From Prevotella sp. UBA4339 (GTDB lineage Bacteria; Bacteroidota; Bacteroidia; Bacteroidales; Bacteroidaceae), in NCBI GenBank assembly GCA_002393725.1, contig DGTJ01000121.1:4514-10870 (forward strand): a DNA stretch of 6,357 bases. Reading direction: 5' to 3'. The position numbers and the translations under genes were made by a program. Shown piece by piece: positions 1-4,631 of the stretch (within the stretch, counting starts at the first letter, position 1; the number at the start of each line of letters is the position of its first letter). A model generated the notes under the pieces. That model did not search any database, was not told where the DNA came from, and saw only the letters and a program-made list of their open reading frames with translations.

Positions 1-1120
1 AGTCCTTCATGTCCTCGCGACTTGAACGGGCCAGGATCTTCAGTGATGCCTTGCCTTCACCGATATTGATGATGGCGAGGTTGCTTGATGTCTCGACCAC
101 GCTAGGGTAGGAGGGGATCATGCGTATCACACCGTCGTGACAACCGTAGATGGCATTGATGAGGTTGTCCTGAATCTCTACGGGCACCTCTGTCTTAGGA
201 GTCTCCACGTCCTCACAGGTTACCTCTATGCCGCTCTCGATACCTTTGTACTCGTCGGTGAAGTCCTCCTGCCAGTCCTGAGCCAGTTCCTTCAGCATCC
301 CGACATTCTCCTTGGGGAGTGTGAGCACGGCCTCTGCCTTGAATGGGATGGCGTTGCGCATGTTACCTCCCTGCCAGCATGCCAGACGGGCCTCGCACTC
401 TTCGATGGCCTCGCGAACGATACGCACCAGGAATTTGTTGGCATTGCCTCGTCCCTCATGTATCTCCAGTCCGGAGTGACCGCCTCGCAAGCCTTTTACC
501 GTCACCTTCACGGCTGCATCTTCAGGGTCGGTATCAGCCTCTTTATAGTCGAGGGTGGCGGTGATGTCGATACCTCCGGCAGAACCGATGACGAACTTGC
601 CCCAGTGTTCTGAGTCGAGGTTCAGCAGGATGTCTCCGTTGAGTTCACCCTCGGGCAGTGCGTTGGCACCAAACATTCCCGTCTCTTCATCTGCTGTGAT
701 GAGTGCTTCTATAGGGCCGTGCTTCAGGCTCTTGTCCTCCATGATAGCCATGATGGCAGCAACACCCAGACCGTTGTCAGCTCCAAGGGTAGTGCCTTTG
801 GCCTTCACCCACTCACCGTCAATCCAGGGCTCGATGGGGTCAGTCTCGAAGTTGTGAGTACTCTCGGGAGTCTTCTGTGGCACCATGTCCATGTGTGCCT
901 GGAGGATGACTCCCTTTTTCTTTTCCATTCCCGGATATGCAGGCTTACGCATCACGATATTGTCTGCCGGGTCCTTGAAGGCCTCCACGCCAGCCTCCTT
1001 TGCGAAGTCGAGCAGGAACTGTTGTACTTTCTCCAGATGTCCTGACGGACGTGGGACTTGTGTCAGTGCATAGAAGTTCTTCCAGATGCACGTCGGGTTC
1101 AGATTCTTAATTTCACTCAT
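1..1120 (-). CDS. pepD: Cytosolic Xaa-His / beta-Ala-His dipeptidase, M20 family (3' end outside window)
   Basis: A zinc-dependent cytosolic dipeptidase of the PepD type (M20 metallopeptidases), which hydrolyses dipeptides such as Xaa-His. The start ATG is at 1120-1118 (MSEIKNLNPTCIWKNF). 373 codons are in the window and about 110 C-terminal residues should lie beyond base 1, judging from the usual length of about 485. Visible M20 features in order: HMDMV at residues 76-80 (metal His/Asp), LGADNG at 112-117 (bridging Asp115), DEETG at 144-148 (catalytic and metal Glu), LNLDSE at 166-171 (metal Asp169) and RGGHSG in the lid-domain region. The leader is A-rich (AAAAAACAAAAAAAACT) with no Shine-Dalgarno sequence close to the ATG. 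The left inverted repeat of the four-helix-bundle cassette ends about 19 bp upstream of the ATG. I see no TAnnTTTG promoter just upstream, so it may depend on read-through from the flippase gene. The family assignment is secure; the exact substrate is inferred. Confidence 0.95.
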   Translation of the reverse strand, partial: MSEIKNLNPTCIWKNFYALTQVPRPSGHLEKVQQFLLDFAKEAGVEAFKDPADNIVMRKPAYPGMEKKKGVILQAHMDMVPQKTPESTHNFETDPIEPWIDGEWVKAKGTTLGADNGLGVAAIMAIMEDKSLKHGPIEALITADEETGMFGANALPEGELNGDILLNLDSEHWGKFVIGSAGGIDITATLDYKEADTDPEDAAVKVTVKGLRGGHSGLEIHEGRGNANKFLVRIVREAIEECEARLACWQGGNMRNAIPFKAEAVLTLPKENVGMLKELAQDWQEDFTDEYKGIESGIEVTCEDVETPKTEVPVEIQDNLINAIYGCHDGVIRMIPSYPSVVETSSNLAIINIGEGKASLKILARSSREDMKD

Positions 1121-1138
1121 AGTTTTTTTTGTTTTTTA

Positions 1139-1174
1139 GAGGAAGGAGGAAGGAGTAAGGAGGAAGGAGAATAC
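1139..1174 (-). repeat. Left inverted heptamer repeat of the cassette
   Basis: On the minus strand this reads GTATTCTC followed by heptamers of the CTTCCTC type, with one variant base (TTACTCC). It matches the repeat at 1633-1668 in inverted orientation at 34 of 36 positions. It is non-coding and lies in the leader of the peptidase gene, so the peptidase mRNA would carry the pyrimidine strand, about 19 nt before the start codon. Confidence 0.9.
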
Positions 1175-1200
1175 AACCTCTGCACTCCTATGCTCGCAGC

Positions 1201-1578
1201 CTATGGGTTTATAATTAATTTTTTTGATAGATAGTTCTTTAAGCCAGACATTACTTTCGCCAGATGCTCTGCTTTTGTCTCTGCTTCTTCAAGTTCTGTG
1301 TCAGAGATATATCCTAATGACTGTGAAATGTCCAATTGGCAAGAGACTTCAGCGAGAGAACCGAATGCAATTTCTAGGAAATGGATTCTTTCCTTCACAG
1401 ACATCCTCGCCATGCCCTCTGCAATATTAGAAGGAATAGAGACTGCCGCTCTTCTTATCTGGTCGCATAATGCATAATTCTCATATTGAGGATAATTCCT
1501 CAACAGCGAATACACATATATCACGTATTCTTTTGCTATATGGTAAGCCTCAACTTTCTTAAAGAAAAAATCGTTCAT
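1201..1578 (-). CDS. Four-helix-bundle protein of the 23S rRNA intervening-sequence (S23) family
   Basis: A 125-residue protein of the S23/IVP four-helix-bundle family (TIGR02436-type), related in fold to the Avd accessory protein of diversity-generating retroelements. The diagnostic block is QIRRAAVSIPSNIAEG at residues 40-55, followed by KERIHFLEIAFGSLAE (about 62-77) and LGYI. Four amphipathic helices are plausible across about 10-27, 37-56, 62-86 and 93-118. The length matches the family norm, so it looks intact. The start at 1578 is supported by AGAGGGA ending 6 nt upstream, an unusual Shine-Dalgarno-like site for this phylum. The biochemical role is not established; family members bind nucleic acid in Avd systems or are encoded inside rRNA intervening sequences. 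It is the only gene between the two inverted repeats. There is no reverse transcriptase or variable-repeat pair nearby, so it is not a visible retroelement component. Confidence 0.92.
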   Translation of the reverse strand: MNDFFFKKVEAYHIAKEYVIYVYSLLRNYPQYENYALCDQIRRAAVSIPSNIAEGMARMSVKERIHFLEIAFGSLAEVSCQLDISQSLGYISDTELEEAETKAEHLAKVMSGLKNYLSKKLIINP

Positions 1579-1579
1579 C

Positions 1580-1624
1580 TTAAATCCCTCTAATTATTTC
1601 TTCATTATCAACATAATTCTCCAT
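1580..1624 (-). other. Possible 14-codon leader ORF before the four-helix-bundle gene
   Basis: A short reading frame, MENYVDNEEIIRGI, starts at 1624 inside the cassette and stops with TAA at 1582-1580, one base before the ATG of the four-helix-bundle gene. It overlaps the last codons of the flippase gene in another frame. The close stop/start junction could allow translational coupling, but the frame is short and may be chance. Confidence 0.2.
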
Positions 1625-2816
1625 TAGCAGAAGTATTCTCTTTCCTCCTTCCTCCTTCCTCCTTCCTCGAAAACTTCGAGAATCCCAACCCCATCCACGC
1701 ATAAACTCCCAGCGCAATGACAAGCATCGTCTGCACAGTATGCACGATGAGCACGAACCATAGTGCCTGCTCGTCAGCGACACCATACAGTATGAGCATC
1801 GTCTTGATGGCGAAGTGCCACGGACCGGCACCGTTGGGGGTAGGCACGATGACTGCGAAGTTTGCCACCACGAAGGATACAAGCCCACAACCGATTCCAA
1901 GCTCTGAGGTGAAGTCGAAACAGAAGAATGTAAGGTAGTAGTGCAGGAAATACATCACCCATATTCCCACGGAGAAGAACAGATACAGAGGCAGGTTCTT
2001 TATGCCTTTCAGCGACATCACTCCCTCCCAGATGCCGCTAAGGGTCATCTTCACCTTATTATATATAGATAGATTCTTAAGCAACAGGTGCAGAAGTATC
2101 AGTACTGCAGAGGCGCATATTGCGGTCACTATCCATCCCGTAAACGAGAAACTCTCCAGTATGCGGTCCAGCGACGTACCTGTCTTCTGGAAAAATGTGC
2201 CGAACACGCTTATCTCTATCAACAGTATGATACCTGAGTATAACATCACTATCAGCGTATCAACGGCTCGTTCCGTCACTACCGTTCCCAGTGCCTTACT
2301 GAATGAAATCCCCTCATACCGTTTCAGCACCGCACACCTCGAAAACTCTCCTATCCTCGGTATCACCAGACTGGCTGCATAGCTCAGAAACACCGCATAT
2401 ATACAAATCGAAGAACGGATATGCCTGATAGGAGTATCTGAAGATTGGATTGTACGGCTTGGAGTATCCTCCTTCCTCCTTCCTCCTTCCACATTCCACA
2501 TTTCTCCTTCCACATTTCTCCTTCCACCTTCCACATTTCTCCTTCCACCTTCCACATTCCACCTTCCACCTTCCACCTTCCTCGCATCTTCCACCATCGG
2601 CTCCAGCGTCTGCTTCCACCTCCATCCCCTAAACATCTGAGCCAGTATGCCAAAAGGAAACGACAGAAGCATCCATGTCCAGTTCATCTCTTCCGTAAGC
2701 ACATGTTTTATCGTAGAGATGTCCTCACCACGATACATCCACCACAGAATCGCACCTCCCAAGATGAAGGGAAAGAGTATCTTGGCAATGTTTGATAATA
2801 TGCTTTTCGGTTCCAT
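1608..2816 (-). CDS. Flippase-like / LPG-synthase transmembrane family protein with heptamer-encoded insert and tail
   Basis: A polytopic inner-membrane protein of the lysylphosphatidylglycerol-synthase transmembrane (UPF0104, flippase-like) family; the substrate cannot be told from sequence. It has 402 residues from ATG 2816 (MEPKSILSNIAKILF); members I know are about 320-350. Hydrophobic segments fall near 12-28, 47-62, 138-152, 186-204, 226-247, 277-300, 308-325 and 337-376. Family-like motifs are PRIGEFSRC (153-161) and PTPNGAG (325-331). The frame stays open far upstream, but that part is antisense to rsmA. ATG 2816 lies five bases after a TACCTTTG box, giving a near-leaderless message. 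ATG 2834 is upstream of that box and less likely. Residues 80-117 are translated from a 16-unit heptamer array between the first two transmembrane segments and the core. The tail from about 384 (RKEEGGRRKENTSANGELC) is encoded by the cassette repeat and interior. It is first in a possible operon with the two genes downstream on the minus strand. Confidence 0.88.
   Translation of the reverse strand: MEPKSILSNIAKILFPFILGGAILWWMYRGEDISTIKHVLTEEMNWTWMLLSFPFGILAQMFRGWRWKQTLEPMVEDARKVEGGRWNVEGGRRNVEGGRRNVEGEMWNVEGGRRKEDTPSRTIQSSDTPIRHIRSSICIYAVFLSYAASLVIPRIGEFSRCAVLKRYEGISFSKALGTVVTERAVDTLIVMLYSGIILLIEISVFGTFFQKTGTSLDRILESFSFTGWIVTAICASAVLILLHLLLKNLSIYNKVKMTLSGIWEGVMSLKGIKNLPLYLFFSVGIWVMYFLHYYLTFFCFDFTSELGIGCGLVSFVVANFAVIVPTPNGAGPWHFAIKTMLILYGVADEQALWFVLIVHTVQTMLVIALGVYAWMGLGFSKFSRKEEGGRRKENTSANGELC
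1633..1668 (+). repeat. Right inverted heptamer repeat of the cassette
   Basis: The plus strand reads GTATTCTC, then TTTCCTCC and three further heptamer steps. It mirrors 1139-1174 with two mismatches. It lies within the flippase coding strand, where its complement encodes RKEEGGRRKEN near the C-terminus. Confidence 0.9.
1666..1680. repeat. Short perfect palindrome at the outer edge of the right repeat
   Basis: CTCGAA-AAC-TTCGAG forms a 6-bp stem with a 3-nt loop exactly where the heptamer array meets flippase coding sequence. On the protein it corresponds to the FSKFSR stretch. It could mark a junction or be chance; a 6-bp stem inside a gene is weak evidence. Confidence 0.4.
2464..2579 (+). 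repeat. 16-unit heptamer array inside the flippase gene
   Basis: After the head GTAT (2464-2467), sixteen consecutive 7-bp units run without a phase break from 2468 to 2579. They are CCTCCTT x3, then a mixture of CCACATT, TCTCCTT and CCACCTT. A 21-bp block (2510-2530) is perfectly duplicated at 2531-2551, which shows recent internal expansion. On the flippase strand it encodes a run of VEGGRRN/VEGGRWN-type heptapeptides. Compared with the other copies it is the longest and most diverged. Confidence 0.95.
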
Positions 2817-2820
2817 AGGT

Positions 2821-2829
2821 GCAAAGGTA
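2821..2829 (-). promoter_or_regulatory. Bacteroidota -7 box for the flippase gene
   Basis: TACCTTTGC on the minus strand fits the TAnnTTTG -7 element. The translation start at 2816 is five bases beyond the TTTG, so transcription would start at or just before the ATG. No good TTTG -33 box is seen 19-21 bp upstream. The box overlaps one arm of a 10-bp inverted repeat. Confidence 0.6.
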
Positions 2830-2858
2830 GTCATTTTGCGCGAAAAACGACTACCTTT
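2823..2858. promoter_or_regulatory. 10-bp perfect inverted repeat, possible operator in the divergent promoter region
   Basis: AAAGGTAGTC (2823-2832) and GACTACCTTT (2849-2858) are exact inverted copies separated by 16 bp. The spacer holds TTTTGCGCGAAAA, itself nearly palindromic. The left arm covers the flippase -7 box, so a bound protein could block that promoter. No regulator gene is in the window. The function is inferred from position and symmetry only. Confidence 0.45.
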
Positions 2859-2923
2859 AACTCCATTTAACAACCACGGCATATAGAGGAGGTTTGTCTT
2901 TTTGAGTTTATTTGTGATGAATA

Positions 2924-2956
2924 TTTGGATGGTAAGTGAATTTTTCGTAACTTTGC
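2924..2956 (+). promoter_or_regulatory. Promoter of rsmA
   Basis: TTTG (2924-2927), a 20-bp spacer, and TAACTTTGC (2948-2956) match the Bacteroidota -33/-7 consensus TTTG-N19/21-TAnnTTTG exactly. Transcription should begin near 2959-2963, giving a leader of roughly 17-20 nt before ATG 2979. Confidence 0.85.
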
Positions 2957-2978
2957 AAACAAAACAGATTGCGCCATA

Positions 2979-3830
2979 ATGAAACAAGTACGACCGAAGA
3001 AGAATCTGGGTCAGCATTTTCTTACTGACCTTAATATTGCAAAGAGGATTGCTGACACAGTAGATGAGCCTTACAGTGATCTTCCCGTATTGGAGGTAGG
3101 TCCAGGCATGGGTGTGATGACTCAGTTCCTGGTGGAAAAGCCCCGTCCACTGAAAGTGGTAGAGATCGACCGCGAGAGCGTTGAGTATCTGAAGGAGCGC
3201 TTCTCCTGGACAGTGCAGGATTATCACCAAGGTAATCTCCTTCCTCCTTCCTCCTTCCTCCTTCCTCCATCTTCCAACATCCTCTCCGGTGACTTCCTCA
3301 AAATGGACCTCCATACCGTCTTCGACGGGCAGCCCTTCGTGCTTACCGGCAACTACCCCTATGACATCTCGTCGCAGATATTCTTCAAGATGCTCGACAA
3401 CAAGGACCTTATCCCTTGTTGCACAGGTATGATTCAGCATGAGGTGGCGGTGCGCATGGCATCGCAGCCCGGCAACAAGCAGTATGGCATCCTGTCGGTA
3501 CTCATACAGGCATGGTACAATGTGGAATATCTCTTCACCGTAGAACCGTCGGTCTTCAACCCGCCACCAAAGGTGCAGAGCGCTGTCATACGCATGACGC
3601 GTAACGAGGTGACCGACCTGGGATGCGACGAACAGCTCTTCAAACGTATCGTGAAGGCTACGTTCAACCAGCGGCGTAAGATGCTGAGAGTGTCACTAAG
3701 ACAGATATTCGATGCTGCTCACCCGGCACCTCCGTCGTTCTTCGACGACGAGATGATGACGCGGCGACCAGAACAACTGTCGATACCCGAATTTGTAGAA
3801 CTTACTAATAAGGTATCAAAAAGTTTGTGA
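2979..3830 (+). CDS. rsmA: 16S rRNA (adenine1518-N6/adenine1519-N6)-dimethyltransferase with a 15-residue repeat insert
   Basis: RsmA (KsgA) dimethylates two adjacent adenines in helix 45 near the 3' end of 16S rRNA, using S-adenosylmethionine, as a late check on small-subunit assembly; loss typically gives kasugamycin resistance. The protein has 283 residues. Motifs: KKNLGQHFLTD (7-17), SAM-binding EVGPGMG (39-45), acidic VVEID (60-64), SGDF (103-106) and catalytic NYPY (125-128), with a C-terminal helical domain from about 200. Residues 85-99 (GNLLPPSSFLLPPSS) come from heptamer repeat DNA and sit between the SAM-ribose acidic residue (E62) and the adenine-contact Asp105, where Bacteroidales relatives as I recall them have a short loop. 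All catalytic motifs are kept and the frame is preserved, so the enzyme is probably functional. It has its own promoter and is divergent from the flippase gene. Confidence 0.97.
   Translation: MKQVRPKKNLGQHFLTDLNIAKRIADTVDEPYSDLPVLEVGPGMGVMTQFLVEKPRPLKVVEIDRESVEYLKERFSWTVQDYHQGNLLPPSSFLLPPSSNILSGDFLKMDLHTVFDGQPFVLTGNYPYDISSQIFFKMLDNKDLIPCCTGMIQHEVAVRMASQPGNKQYGILSVLIQAWYNVEYLFTVEPSVFNPPPKVQSAVIRMTRNEVTDLGCDEQLFKRIVKATFNQRRKMLRVSLRQIFDAAHPAPPSFFDDEMMTRRPEQLSIPEFVELTNKVSKSL
3231..3275 (+). repeat. In-frame heptamer repeat copy inside rsmA
   Basis: Head GGTAATCTCC (3231-3240), four exact TTCCTCC units (3241-3268) and a decayed unit ATCTTCC (3269-3275): 45 bp, exactly 15 codons. The first 17 bases are identical to those of the copy in gcvT, including the GGTAAT that is not part of the heptamer. 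Confidence 0.93.
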
Positions 3831-3834
3831 AAAG

Positions 3835-3867
3835 TTTGGCTGTCTCGCGAAAACTTCATATATTTGC
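3835..3867 (+). promoter_or_regulatory. Promoter of the lplA-gcvT-gcvH-gcvPA operon
   Basis: TTTG (3835-3838), a 20-bp spacer and TATATTTGC (3859-3867) are a perfect match to the Bacteroidota consensus. It starts only five bases after the rsmA stop codon. The expected transcription start near 3870 leaves about 20 nt of leader before ATG 3891 and rules out the upstream TTG at 3864 as the translation start. Confidence 0.85.
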
Positions 3868-3890
3868 AGAAAATATTCGCTGGCCTTCAA

Positions 3891-4628
3891 ATGAAGTATG
3901 TGTCTCTGCCCGGAATCTTTGCCGATTCTCCTTCGAATGAGGGAGGACGCAGTCTCGCATTCTATCTGGCAATGGAGGAGTATCTGGCTCGTAACAGCAG
4001 CGAGCCGGATTTGTTTTTTATGTGGCAGGTGGAGCCAAGCGTGATCTTCGGGCGCAACCAGGTGGCGGTGAATGAGGTGAACCTCGACTACTGCAGGGAG
4101 CATTCTATAAAGGTGTACCGACGTAAGAGTGGGGGAGGATGCGTGTATGCGGATGAAGACAACCTGATGCTGTCGTTCGTGACATCAGAACAGAACGTGG
4201 GCTTCGCATTCAACAGGTTCGTCAATATGGTGCTGCTCGTGCTGCGCAGACTGGGCATCGGAGCCACTGGCACCTCTCATAACGACATCATGATTGGCGA
4301 CAGGAAGGTGTGCGGCACTGCATGCTACCACCTGGCAGAGAAGAGCATCGTGCACAGTACGATGCTATACGACACAAACATGGACCACATGCTCAATGCC
4401 ATCACTCCCGCCAGGGAGAAACTGCAGAAAAAGGGCATCGAGAGTGTGCGCCAGCGGATAACGCTGTTGAAGGACTATACCCCGAAGTCACTCGATGAGG
4501 TAAGGTCCGTCATCAGGGATACGCTCTGTGAAGGCGAGCTGACACTCACTGAGACCGATGTGAGAGGCATAGAAGCTCTGGAACAGACTTATCTGAAAGA
4601 GGAATTTATTAACTTAATTCAACAATAA
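3891..4628 (+). CDS. lplA: Lipoate-protein ligase A family protein (catalytic domain only)
   Basis: A member of the biotin/lipoate ligase superfamily, expected to activate lipoate with ATP and attach it to a lysine of an acceptor such as GcvH. It has 245 residues from ATG 3891 (MKYVSLPGIFADSPSNEGG). Motifs: FGRNQ (53-57), RRKSGGGCVYADEDNL (77-92; nucleotide/lipoate-binding loop), SHNDIMIGDRKVCG (129-142) with the expected essential Lys139, and KGIESVRQRIT (181-191), as in E. coli LplA. It is shorter than the 338-residue E. coli enzyme and lacks most of the C-terminal accessory domain, so it may need a partner protein or be a single-domain variant. Octanoyltransferase or lipoyl-transfer activity is an alternative for this fold. 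It is first in an operon, 3 bp ahead of gcvT, which strongly suggests that it serves GcvH. Confidence 0.9.
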   Translation: MKYVSLPGIFADSPSNEGGRSLAFYLAMEEYLARNSSEPDLFFMWQVEPSVIFGRNQVAVNEVNLDYCREHSIKVYRRKSGGGCVYADEDNLMLSFVTSEQNVGFAFNRFVNMVLLVLRRLGIGATGTSHNDIMIGDRKVCGTACYHLAEKSIVHSTMLYDTNMDHMLNAITPAREKLQKKGIESVRQRITLLKDYTPKSLDEVRSVIRDTLCEGELTLTETDVRGIEALEQTYLKEEFINLIQQ

Positions 4629-4631
4629 TCT

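Larger units (their letters stand above)
1139..1668. mobile_element. 530-bp cassette: four-helix-bundle gene between inverted heptamer repeats
   Basis: Two 36-bp inverted repeats (1139-1174 and 1633-1668) match at 34 of 36 positions without gaps and enclose one small gene on the minus strand. Both repeats place the non-repetitive head GTATTCTC inward and the CCTCCTT heptamers outward. Similarity continues weakly inward (GCAGAGGTT against GCAGAA). The interior is visibly AT-richer than its neighbours: hand counts of three 60-bp lines give about 28%, 35% and 42% GC, against 60% for a sampled line of the peptidase gene. The cassette lies between the flippase and peptidase genes, and its right repeat supplies the flippase C-terminal codons. 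I find no clear target-site duplication and no transposase. Known parallel: intervening sequences of some bacterial 23S rRNAs have complementary ends and encode this protein family. Calling this a mobile element is inference. Confidence 0.6.

Noticed and set aside
137..1073. Several plus-strand open frames opposite the peptidase gene
   Set aside because: They are antisense to a well-conserved M20 peptidase with intact catalytic motifs and show no recognisable family features.
1139..1668. Diversity-generating retroelement, because the four-helix-bundle protein resembles Avd
   Set aside because: No reverse transcriptase and no template/variable repeat pair with adenine-specific differences are in the window.
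1139..1668. Ordinary insertion sequence
   Set aside because: There is no transposase and no evident target-site duplication, and the repeats are low-complexity heptamers rather than typical IS ends.
1580..1962. Minus-strand open frames overlapping the 3' part of the flippase gene
   Set aside because: They are out of frame with the membrane protein, rich in Arg, Ser and Cys, and resemble no family; only the last 14 codons are noted as a possible leader.
2468..2579. CRISPR array
   Set aside because: The repeats are 7-bp units in direct tandem with no unique spacers and no cas genes.
2314..2795. Low-complexity open frames on both strands across the flippase array
   Set aside because: They are by-products of a heptamer that has no stops in any frame. 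Only the flippase frame joins conserved sequence on both sides.
2817..3440. Extension of the flippase frame upstream to a start at 3440 (610 residues)
   Set aside because: The upstream part runs antisense through rsmA and its promoter. It stays open partly because the heptamer copy in rsmA has no stops on either strand. Family homology and the promoter support the start at 2816.
3864..3890. TTG start giving lplA nine more residues
   Set aside because: The TTG lies inside the -7 promoter box, so it would precede the transcription start. ATG 3891 opens the conserved N-terminus.
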